A stretch of DNA of 64,000 nucleotides from Moniliophthora roreri (taxonomy: Eukaryota > Basidiomycota > Agaricomycetes > Agaricales > Marasmiaceae), in assembly GCA_001466705.2 (NCBI GenBank), contig LATX02000181.1:730282-794281 (forward strand), in the 5' to 3' direction. Of the stretch, positions 1 to 9,924 are shown piece by piece (within the stretch, counting starts at the first letter, position 1; every line of letters starts with the position of its first letter). The translations under genes were made by a program, and so were the position numbers. A model generated the notes under the pieces. That model made no database searches, had not been told where the DNA came from, and was given only the letters and a program-made list of their open reading frames with translations.

Positions 1-67
1 GTAGCTCTGCCTGCAAACAGAACTGTAACTGAAGAATGCTTCAAGTCTTGAAAACACACACATATAT

Positions 68-172
68 ACTCTTTATTCATATAATATTGTAATCAGAATC
101 AGAGTCTTTGTTGGGCTACTTTCAGTTTTACTGATAGATGAATTCTCATTACCTTTTGTGTCAGAGAGTATA
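68..172. repeat. 105-bp repeat R2, copy 1
   Basis: This stretch is nearly identical to 18150-18254, with only a few transitions between the two. Its ends read TACTCT and AGAGTA, a very short inverted match, so it could be a small foldback transposon, but two copies are too few to fix the borders. Copy 1 abuts the truncated 3' end of the KDZ transposase pseudogene. Copy 2 abuts a truncated copy of repeat R1. R2 therefore marks a rearrangement or insertion border in both places. Confidence 0.7.
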
Positions 173-1990
173 TGGTCATTGGAACCTATATCCAAGACCA
201 GACCAACCTCATTCAATTCCTTCTGCATCTGTCTCTTCTACACCTTCAGTGAATAGCAAGAAGAATGCCTCTTGGCATTTCAAGAGGTGGCCAAGAATAT
301 GTAGTTTGGAAATAGCAAACTTGATTACTTGATGAGCTAGCATCTGTTGAACCAGTGGGAGTAGTGCTTTGAACCATTTCTTAACCTTCTTACAATATCA
401 TAAGCAATGATGAGCTGGAGGAGTGGAATAATATGATGAAGAATTGAAGCTGTTATATAGTCTATATTTCCATATCTGGCAGAAAGGTGTAAGAAATTAC
501 TTATAGAAATCAATAATAACATGTACTGCTCACCAACTTCCAATGCACCCAATCCATTGGCATGTATTATCTCATGTCTGGCACAAAGGCCAGCATCTTT
601 CCCAGTTTTATCATATTCAACATTGTACTTAGTATCTGCATGATCAAGCACTGAGGGTCCAGTGCACATTAACATCTAAAGTGCATCAGCATTCATCATT
701 CAGAGGAAATGTAACTATAGCACATGCCTCATATGGCTCTTGTTCAACAAAATACAACCAACCATCTTAAGGACTGGGATCTTTACTCCAACTTGAAGTC
801 TTCTTCCTTTTTAGCTGAAAGCAGATGTCAGATGAGAGAAATAGATAGTAAAGGAATCTAGACAACCAGTAAGTATGATATATCTAAATGTAATTCAAAA
901 TTACCTCATCTGTGGTGGTGCATCAGCCCAGTTTGAAAGAAGATTGACATTGGGAATAGGGCAGGCAATACATGGAACAGCAAGTTCTCCAGGTCTGGTT
1001 TCATTTATGTTTTGCTCACTGTTGTTACCTCTTCTACCATAACAAAGCATGTGGAGATTCTGCCAATATCAAACCATGCATAAGAATGCAGGGTAGCTAT
1101 TCTGGATAGCCAATTCAGCAAAATGAAAAAGAAATAGTGCAAAGACACATATCCCAACTTGCATTCTAGTATTATTTGTCAACTGCTCAACTGACTTGTA
1201 GTAGTCATATGCTGTGATCTTTCTCATAAGTGTCATGGTGTGGAACTGTTCCAAACACTGAAAGGTCCATACAGTCCTGGGCCAAGTCACTGTTAATGGA
1301 AACCATTCATGGAACATTAGCTGCTCCCAATTCTGATACTGATAGGTTGTCTTGTCAATGATAGAAGCCAGGCAACCACAGTACATGGGAGACACATGAT
1401 GGATCCCATTTGTGTCAAGAACTACCAGATTTTTGGGGCCTTTGACTGTTGGACAACTAGAAGCATGATGGCACAGCTGGACTTTCAGTCCCATTTGCTG
1501 GAGAGAAACACACTCAAAGTGATAGCCATTCTAGCTCTGATCTTGTAGTGAGAAATAGAATACACTCTAGGAAAGTAAGACACATACTTGAATCTGATGG
1601 AGTGGTGTGAACTTATGCCTGGTCACACAGCAGTCTTGACACATGAGCACCATTATTGCACCATTATTGCACAATCAACACATCTGTACTTTGGTGGGGC
1701 AGGCTCCATCTTGGCTGGACAGAATGTGCATGTCTCTGACATCTGGTTGCTACATTCTTTCAGTTGCATTGTAAGAGTGAGGAATCAATCTTGATTCTCC
1801 AGATATTTCTTCATATAATGGCCCTATAAGCAAAGTATAAGAGCTGTTTTATGGGAACAAAGTTATAGTAGTATGTACTGATGCCTTCTTCTTTCTATGT
1901 TTCTCCTCTTCACCTTTCAGTAGCTGTGAAACATTGTCCATAGGATTGTCTTCAGAGATATTATCATTCTAGTCCAATGGCGGGTGGAGT
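173..1990 (-). pseudogene. KDZ-family transposase, degraded (CxC2 region plus transposase core)
   Basis: KDZ (Kyakuja-Dileera-Zisupton) proteins are DDE-type transposases of fungal DNA transposons. On the minus strand, in order, I see a cysteine cluster with CQDC and HKFTPLHQIQ (1585-1720), then NGYHFE, MGLKVQL and VVLDTNGIH (1380-1530), AYDYY (near 1200), IACPIPNVNLLSNW (920-985), LKRKK, TGKDAGLCARHE with NGLGALEVGEQ (530-630), YGNIDY and IIAYDIVRR (380-480), and KLHILGHLLKCQEAF (240-300). This order matches the CxC2-like zinc region and core of KDZ transposases. Introns are visible at about 1531-1587, 810-905 and 475-535. The gene is broken by an 11-bp tandem duplication at 1651-1672, by TGA in place of Arg near 1060 and by other stops, and it runs into repeat R2 at its 3' end. 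The TET/JBP-like gene lies upstream on the same strand. The start is not identifiable. Confidence 0.8.
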
Positions 1991-2299
1991 GAGGTATATT
2001 CCCATTTCTTCAATGGAGACTGATGAGGCACAGCTAAGGCATGAGTATGTACCTTTCACTAGTCCTGAGATATAGTTTGATGCTGGATGACATTGTTGGA
2101 TGGATTATGGAACATGACACCAAGGGACAAAAATGATATGAAATTGCTGAGGGGATTTGTTGTGGAAGTATTGAAACCTTTCTCCTTCTGTGTCTTTGCC
2201 TTGCATGCTGCAGCTATAGAGAGATGAAAGAGGATGATAAGGAGTGTGGTAATATAGAATGAAGCACTGCCATTAAGAAATACTGCTTCCATCCAGTAA

Positions 2300-3862
2300 C
2301 AGCCTGAATCTGGAATGACATTGCCACAAGTAGTATAAACTACTTTTGGTAATGAGTATGTAGATTGTCCAAATCAGAATAGAGATTCAAGCAACATGTT
2401 AGGTGCTGCTTGTCTCTTGCTGTAGCCCTCTTTCTCTGACTCTGAGACATATGAGTGCAGCACTTAAATCCATCATCAACCCAATGAAACAGACTGCCAG
2501 CTGTATATTGCATGAACAAATATCAAGCTTTGCCATTTGAGATGGGAGTGTTGGAATGATGAATATATGCAGATAGGATGAGGATTGTCCAACTAGGAGG
2601 GAATTCAAGGACAAGTTCAAGCTCCCAAAGAACAATATGGCCACTCTTGGTATAGTTGAAATTATCGAGAGCAGTAATTGCACACCAGCCAAAGATGTAA
2701 TTCAATTGGTTAACATGTTGAATAGTAACAGTGTTGGGGCCAAAGTTGTACATCACACAGGCCCAAATACTGTTACTGAAGTTTGAAGTGAGGTTTGGGT
2801 GCTGCTTGTGGAGACATCTATCATAGTCACAGTATAAACTGTATAACTCTGGTGCCCATGTTGCAAAAGCAGTACTAGCATGGCCTGCAAGGTGTTTAAA
2901 GCATGATAGGTTGGTCAAATTCTTAAAGGCCATAATGTTCTTCTTGATATGGTAGATGCTTTTTGGGCACTGAACATATTTAGTGAAGTTGAAGGTAATG
3001 ATCAAACACTGCTCACCTGTTGACCACCTTCATATGAGTATCCATATGGCTGGACAGGAAAGTAGCCATGCTTGTGTGACTTGCATTTCTTCTTGAACCA
3101 AATTTCTGGGCATGCTTTCTTCAATGCTTTTGCAGTGGATACAACAACATCAGCCTAGGAATTGTCAGTTTGTGGTGGCCCAACAAGAACATTGATGACA
3201 GTATCATCACTGTCCACTATAGGAACAGACAAAGAGCTATATATGTGAAGACATTAGTTGCATGATATCTTAGAGTATAATACAGACTTACCCAGGTGGT
3301 ATTGCATGCAACCTGAACTTATACTGTGAATCAGAACCCACAAATTCGTTCAGAAGATATATATGGCCATTGCCATCAGAAACATGGCTCCTCTTCCCCA
3401 AACATCCAGAGTTCCCCTTATGCATATCATCTATATTGACAGCTGTGTGGATTATGCTGGCATTGCTCAGTTTCTTCTGCCTCAAGCAACTGGATGGCCA
3501 TCCTGTAGTGTGCTGCTCTCTTATTCTAATATGCTTTTGCCCATGAAGCTGGTGCTTTCACTATGTTTGTAAATTCACAGTAGTTGAAGAAGAGATGGTT
3601 GGGCTTGAAGAGGAAGAGATTGGGGTATCCACCACATTTGAGGGAGAGATAGCAGTTGAAGTAGAAACAGAAGTGGTTAGGCCAGCAGCTGCAGGAGCAG
3701 TGAGAGCAGCTGGTGTCTGTTCTTCTTTTGCCTTTGAGTCCTTTTCTTTCCTCTGTGAAATTGTTCCTCTACTATTTCTCCCTCTTCCACATCTCCCAAC
3801 TCCATATCTCCTACTACCACCTCTCTCTTCTCCAAATCCTGCTTATTTCCTGCTGCACTCAT
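2300..3862 (-). pseudogene. TET/JBP-family 2-oxoglutarate/Fe(II) dioxygenase, degraded
   Basis: Fungal TET/JBP enzymes oxidise 5-methylcytosine in DNA. The minus strand gives an N-terminal charged segment starting MSAAGNKQDLEKREVVVGD (3862), an exon reading VINVLVGPPQTDNS and HKHGYFPVQPYGYSYEGGQQ (3017-3236), and then the double-stranded beta-helix core at 2400-2942: AGHASTAFATWAPELY, VMYNFGPNTV, FGWCAITALDNF, GHIVLWELELV, IHHSNTPI, and MQYTAGSLFHWVDDGF. Likely introns are 3237-3291 and 2943-3016. The metal-binding H-x-D reads H-V-N (His at 2715-2717, Asn codon at 2709-2711). The position expected to hold the 2-oxoglutarate-binding Arg is TGA (2523-2525). Both changes are single transitions, so this copy should be inactive. 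The gene is followed on the same strand by the KDZ transposase. The family call rests on motif order; substrate is inferred. Confidence 0.75.
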
Positions 3863-4238
3863 TGGTCTAGTTGAATTTGTGCAGGCTAGTAATGGAAGTT
3901 ATGTAGAGTTACCACTAACAGGTGTGAGATGACAAGTGTCTGGTGTGTTTAAACAAGTTTCTGGTGGAGTGGGCAGTGGCAACAAAAGCAGGGAAGATGA
4001 ATCACCTGACACATCAGATGGAGTCAGAGAGCTGAGAGGGGACCTAAACAGTGAAGGTAAAGGTGAATGTTCAAGAGGATCAAGAGGCAGCTTATCAACA
4101 ACACCATTTGGTGGTTGGTGCACTTCTGCTCATGTAATGATAGTTTCCAAGAGGTTGAACAATAGTTGTGCATGAAGTACTGTGGAACTATCCCAGAAAT
4201 GGAGAGACATTGCAGGGATTAGTCTGTATGATCCTAGC

Positions 4239-4412
4239 CAGAGTGCACCAAAGGATCTCTGTGTTATAGTACAGTGGACTAGGCTTCCATAAGGTGTTGT
4301 CACAATAGGAACAAATAGAACTAGTCAGAGTGCACCAAAGGATCTCTGTGTTATAGTACAGTGGACTAGGCTTCCATAAGGTGTTGTCACAATAGGAACA
4401 AATAGAACTAGT
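4239..4412. repeat. Perfect tandem duplication, 2 x 87 bp
   Basis: The unit starting CAGAGTGCACC occurs at 4239-4325 and again at 4326-4412, and I find no difference between the units. The period is a multiple of three. No gene is recognised across it. Identity in an otherwise heavily mutated region means that the duplication is recent or an assembly effect. Confidence 0.9.
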
Positions 4413-6447
4413 ATAATGGCAGCAGCAATGAAGATAAGCCAAATATTCTATTATTGTATCAACTCACCAGCACACCTACTGCTGAGTGATAAGACTTCTT
4501 CAATATCAATCCCATAAGAATTGTCCAGTGCTCCTATGACTTGTTGGACTCCAGCCACAACTTCTAGTCAATAGTTCCCTTGGAGGACTGGTACTGGTAT
4601 CTTAGCCATGACCTCTAGTCAATGGCTTGCTAGAATATAGAAAACAGCCAATGGTGAGTGGGGAGACCACCAGTGAGGGAATCAGATAAAGAGTGGTGTT
4701 ACCTCATTCTTCCTATTACTGGTCATTCTCACAGGCTGCTAAAACTGAAGGCAGCAAGAAGATAGCAAGACAACTTCCAAGCAAGCAGGTAAGCAATAAT
4801 AATAACACAGGTTAGTAAGCAAACATACCTTTGTAGATATCCACTCAAAGGAATTGGAATCCCTGGTATCCAAATGCTTGAGAACTAAGGTCATTAGGTC
4901 CTTCAGCAATATGACAAATTAGTGCTGAATGCAAAACATAATTTCTTAGCAACTATGATCAGAATTAAAAATATCCATACCAATGCCTGTAAAGATGTTC
5001 TATAATGTGCAGAGAGAAACTCATGTTTGCACATCAGAAAATCACCTGACTGGATCACATGACTAGTTCCAAAAGTCTACACTCATTCAAATGAGTGTAG
5101 ACTTTTGGTTTTCTCTATATATGCAAGATATGAGTAATACTATCAATAGAGTGTATATAACATACATATGAGAATGTATAAAAGTTGGAAGCTGTAAATA
5201 TGTGAATAATCCATAATGTAAGTATAGATATCATTTTCAAAGGAGTTGATACTAGTTCTTCCTCTGCTGCCCTTCATGTCTAATGAGAGGGTTAGCATGT
5301 TTCTTGTAATGGTATTGTAACAATTACCTTTAGCATTCCTACTGTGTGACCTCAGTTCTCTGGTGCTTGCTTTAGGCTGTAAGTGATTGGTAGAGTGCTT
5401 CTGTCTTGTGCCTATTGCTGTTGTTATCATGGAGGTGGCAGAAGGTGTTGCAGTTACTGCCACTTCACTTGTCATTTGTACACCATTAACTGTTGATTTT
5501 GGATTTCACTATATCATTAATATACCAAATTCATAAACCTTGCAAATTCTACACATATGAATGTCATTTGAATGTATTTAAACAGTTGAAACAATAAGAA
5601 ACATAGAAATAGAAGGACTGATATAAGCTCTAGTAGTCAGTCAAAACCTATATACACTTGATGGCACAAAGCTATAAGTTAATTGTACTTACAGTACACC
5701 CCACATGGGTACCAAGTCACTTATAGACTCTCAATACTGTGCATCAAGCATCCCAAAACCTGTAGGGACCTCTATGCAGTGTTGTTCAAAAGGAGACACA
5801 TCAATAGTTGAACATATATATGGTGTATCAAGGGGATATTTTACATTTACATAACTTTTATTTACTCTCAGAGAGCTCATTCAAGCTCAGGATAATACCT
5901 ATGGTATACCAAGAGAAAAGACATGGCAATATCTAAATCAGATATACAATAAAATATGAGATTAAGTATATGATTGCTTAGCATTCCAAGATGGTGATGC
6001 AATAATCCCTCTAGAGCTAGGAGGAAAGTGATAAGACAGAAATCAGATAGGACTGATAGACAAGAGAAAAAACATAAGAGATAGGAATGAGTCAGTCAGA
6101 TAGAACAGACAGAACAAGGAAATACTCAATGGCTTCTACAGAAGTTGAGAGCATTTCTGACCATTGAAAAATGGAATAAGGAACTCCTATGCAGTAGCAA
6201 CAGATTCTGAACCTAGATACTCATATGCCACACAGAGAGCCTAGCTTGAGTTATGCTTCCAATACCTGAGATTGTATTATTTGGTAACCTGTATACAAGG
6301 GATTGAACCCATATATATTCATTTTGTTATTTTTTCTGTGACCTGTATGATATATACCTATTATTATAATTTTATTGTAGATGTTTGTTTCCAGCAGTAT
6401 ATAAGGACCACTATTTTGTAGGTGGAAGCAAGAGGAATCTGCCCCAT
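4413..6447. other. No recognised gene; contains a perfect hairpin
   Basis: Apart from the hairpin at 5069-5108, I see nothing assignable. A Ser/Thr-rich minus-strand reading frame (5475-5143, starting MTSEVAVTATPSATS) may be the edge of an unknown gene, but it has no recognisable domain. Confidence 0.4.
5069..5108. repeat. Perfect 18-bp inverted repeat with 4-nt loop
   Basis: CCAAAAGTCTACACTCAT (5069-5086) is followed by TCAA and then its exact reverse complement (5091-5108). The stem has no mismatch. It may be the remnant of a tiny foldback element or the fused ends of a transposon. There is no T-run after it to suggest a terminator. Confidence 0.9.
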
Positions 6448-7149
6448 CACTATGTACAAGGTGTTCTTTTAACATGGTTTTCTGATTGAGAAAACACTTG
6501 ACCTTCTTGCAAAAAAAATTATTATAAAACCATATGTAAACTCTAAATTTTAATTGTGTCCCCTTAATAAGAATATGTCTGGAGAATGCTAAATTTTCAC
6601 CAGGCAAAAGATATAGAATTTTCAAATTCTGAGAATCAATAGATAATGCAATATATTAGAATAATTGAAAATGCTGATAAGATAAGATAAAAATTCCAAA
6701 TTTTCCATTGTGGGAAAGTCAGAGAAAACACTAGGAAAATACTAGGAGAATAGCAGGGAAATCATATGGAAACACTATATTTTAAAACTGTTTTAGATAG
6801 TTTTCATATAGTTTTCCTTATGTATTTAACATGTTCTCTTTAATATAAAATTCAAAATTTTATATTTATTTTCTAAATGTTTTCTCACTATTTTATAAAG
6901 CAGAAAATCTAGTACATCTGTAATTAGAAAACCAAAGAATGATTTTATAATTTCATTGTTATAAAATTATCAAAAAACACAGACTCTTCTGGAAATTAAA
7001 ACACAAAGTATGCATACTGTTTTCAATATGTGATGATAGCTTGAAACCAATAGAATTTTCTGAATGCTGTCTGGAAGTGAATATATAGCAGTATTCTGAG
7101 TGTATTTCCTTTGTATTAATAGTATGAAAAAAACACCTCATATGTAGTG
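6448..7149 (-). mobile_element. CACTA-like non-autonomous DNA transposon, copy 1
   Basis: About 700 bp, AT-rich, no transposase. It aligns in reverse orientation with the element at 44163-44896. The left end reads CACTATGTACAAGGTGTTCT. The right end is the reverse complement of CACTACATATGAGGTG. Internal sequence is rich in short TTTTCC/GGAAAA motifs, like subterminal repeats. The flanking triplets (cat at 6445-6447, ttt at 7150-7152) do not match, so the target duplication is lost or the ends have been altered. The CACTA assignment comes from the better-preserved second copy. Confidence 0.7.
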
Positions 7150-8398
7150 TTTGTATATAGTTATTGTTTGTGTAGAGAAATCACATTCAATTAGATCTTC
7201 CTCCTCACATCACATCCTAGGGACTGAGAGTAGACCTAGTTGAGATATAAGACTATAAACCAAACTTGATAGTGATGGCAAAGCCAGATATTTGTTCTGC
7301 ACTTTAGCAAATAGTTGTTTCAAGTCAAGAGAAGACTTTGTTTCAGAAAGTTTTAGTGGCTTTCTGGAGGCAGCTAGTGTTTTGCTAGTGTCAACACATC
7401 TTAGAGAGGGCTCAGGCTACATTGGAAGTAGAAGTTTTCCTACTTAAGTATGTTACAGGTCATAATCAAGAGGGTTGTATCCAGTACAAAGGGTACTGTA
7501 GTCTTTGATTACTTGAGTTATTACTTCAGAGTAGTCTTACCATTGCCTCAGTGCAATTAGCTGTTGTATTTAGGCTTGATATTGAGATACTATAAACCAG
7601 AAAACACAATAAAAACAATTTATAAAACAAAGACACCTTTATAGTCTCTACATTAATAAATGAGTACATGCTTATTTGGTACATGAACATCAAATAAGAG
7701 TCTAAGTGCAGTAACTCTGATCACACCAAACCACACTCTGCACATTACCACATACACATAGACAATAGAAGAGCATGATCTGATCAACAGATCAGCTCTT
7801 TGTGTAGTACAACCAAGTGGTATTATTGTGTTCAGGAGCTATGACAGAATAGGAAAGCTTCAATGGTACCTTTTGTGTTGAGGTGGATCTGTGAGGTGCT
7901 GAGGTGATAAGCTGATAGGAAATATAAGAATGAGAAAACAGAGGAAGAAACAATCTTGAGCAGAGAAGACAATGCAGTGCCAGAGATAATCCCAGCACTT
8001 CAAGTCAAAACATCTGGTTGTATATTTCCAGGGCTCTTTATATCTGAGTCTCAGGTTTGTATTGTATCTTGTACATTTACATCTAAAGCTCATACTTGTA
8101 TATATATTGTACAACTGTGATTCGGAATGGACATTTCAAGCAAATCAAGTATTTTATTGTAAGTATATTACTGGGAGCACAGTATTCATAGATAGTGTCT
8201 GTGTGGATAACAAGAAAGTGAGTGTGCAGATAGCATTCCAATAGCAAAGATGATAGCAAACTGGGATGATACAAAAGAATGTGTCTAATAGCAAAGGTGT
8301 GAGCAGGGGTATTGTATCTAGTAATAGATAGTGTAGTGTAGATGATGTCAAGACAGCATTCATTTGGTTTGAATGCCTTAGCTCATAACCAATCAGAG
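7150..8398. other. No gene recognised; one short dispersed repeat
   Basis: The only structure I can name is a 74-bp segment at 7695-7768 that matches 62493-62566. The rest is AT-rich, with no reading frame that resembles a known protein. Confidence 0.5.
7695..7768 (+). repeat. Short dispersed repeat R6, copy 1
   Basis: The segment beginning TAAGAGTCTAAGTGCAGTAA matches 62493-62566 with a few transitions, in the same orientation. The second copy ends exactly where repeat R4 begins, so R6 may be the flank or terminal piece of a larger element. Confidence 0.7.
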
Positions 8399-8780
8399 CT
8401 ATGAGTAATAAATCAGAAATAGGACACAGAGACTGAGAGATCTTACCTCAGGGTTGACTGGCACTACACACAGATCTTCTATATCTTTTTCCTCTGTCTC
8501 ATCATCTAACTTCTCTACCTCTACTTTACTATTAGAACTAGAGCTTGATGCACTCACATTACTTATGTAAGATGCAGAAGGGCTACCACTGGCAGGTGGA
8601 ATCAATTTGCCACTAGCATGAGAGGACACATTCAAGATAACAGTAGAAGAGGTGGTTGTGCTAGTCAAAATGCTGGAGGAAGATGAAGATAACTGGCAGT
8701 AGAGTTAGATCCTGTTGGGGCAGCCAAATTCTTGAACCACTTCTGGCTCAGTTCAGGGACATCTGTTGGCTTTCTCTTCA
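8399..8780 (-). pseudogene. Unknown Ser-rich gene fragment
   Basis: On the minus strand a Ser/Thr-rich segment reads TSTTTSSTVILNVSSHASG, then an acidic run (KLDDETEEKDIEDL), ending at a plausible donor (gtaaga) and an acceptor about 48 bp on. Just upstream, in other frames, I see VPELSQKWFKNLAAP. The composition and splice sites look like a real but decayed gene. I do not recognise the family. Confidence 0.3.
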
Positions 8781-9924
8781 ATGTTATGCTCAGCACCATA
8801 TTGGATAGAAGAACTAGATGACTCTGCAACAAAGATGAGTTTCTGCTATGGGCTCAAAAAGATCAGACACACACCTGGTGTGACATGTAGTGCCTTAGGT
8901 CTTTTGCAGGTAATACTCCATCCATACTATAATTATGAGGTCAGTTTTAACCATAGCCCTATTCCAGCAGGTTGTCTCCTTTAGTGCACTCTGGCCAGAG
9001 TGTACAAGTGAGCCCTGTATTACTATTTCCAATCCTCACTTTTCTGCTGCAGCTCTTGCCAACAACTTACTTTTGCAGGATACATGTTGTGCCAAATTGC
9101 AACCCTTTACTTTCAGTGTTTGCTTCTTTGGGGCTATTGTTTGACTTTTATTTCAAATTATGACAATTGCATATGTTACTCTCCTGTGTACTGTTGCCAT
9201 GATGTGAAACTTACCAGCAAAGAAGGCAAAGAAGTTCAAGGTCACCCAGAAATGTGGCAGTCCTGGATACTTTTAGAGTGCACCTCTGGAATATCTGTCA
9301 AAGTGTCTTTCAGAGTACATCCAATCCCAAGGAAGTTACAAGATGTTTTAGGTGAGGTTCTTTGGCAAATTCAGGACAATGTACCCTCCCCTTTCACTTT
9401 TGGAGGCTCTCAAGTTTCAATGGCTGATTGCACAGCTTGAAATTACAAAGAATATAGAATCTGAAGATGAAGATAAAGATCCCAAGCCAGTATCAGTGCC
9501 TACATCTACATTTCACATAGTAAAGGATAAAATTAAGAATTTGGTATACTTAAAGCTTTTGTTGGTATATATATATATACAAGAACAGATCTACTAATAG
9601 CCCTCCAACACTTCATTCTTAAGAGCTTCAGTGAATTGATATGCAAGCACATTTGTGCCTGCTATTCTACACTGAAACAAGCCACACAGTCTTTCTTAGA
9701 CTTTGTTCACTATGTATTTGAACCTTCCTTCTATTGCAATAATACTGACATCTATATAACAGAATAGTTGAAGGCTTACATCCACTGTAGCATATTGTGT
9801 GTTCCCTAAGATCCTCTTCTGGGATATGAGCACATTATAGACATGCATTACAAACTGCCTGAGCATGACCTGGATTTGTATCTGCCAACAAGAGGCTGAG
9901 AAGGCTCACTGACCAGCAGTAGCA
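8781..9924. other. No gene recognised
   Basis: Only a 22-nt near-palindrome at 8984-9005 (one mismatch) and a short (TA)n run near 9570 stand out. Several short open frames show no recognisable domain. Confidence 0.4.

Noticed and set aside
8984..9005. 22-nt near-palindrome GTGCACTCTGG/CCAGAGTGTAC as an operator or binding site
   Set aside because: One short imperfect palindrome in 64 kb is expected by chance, and no gene start is recognised beside it.
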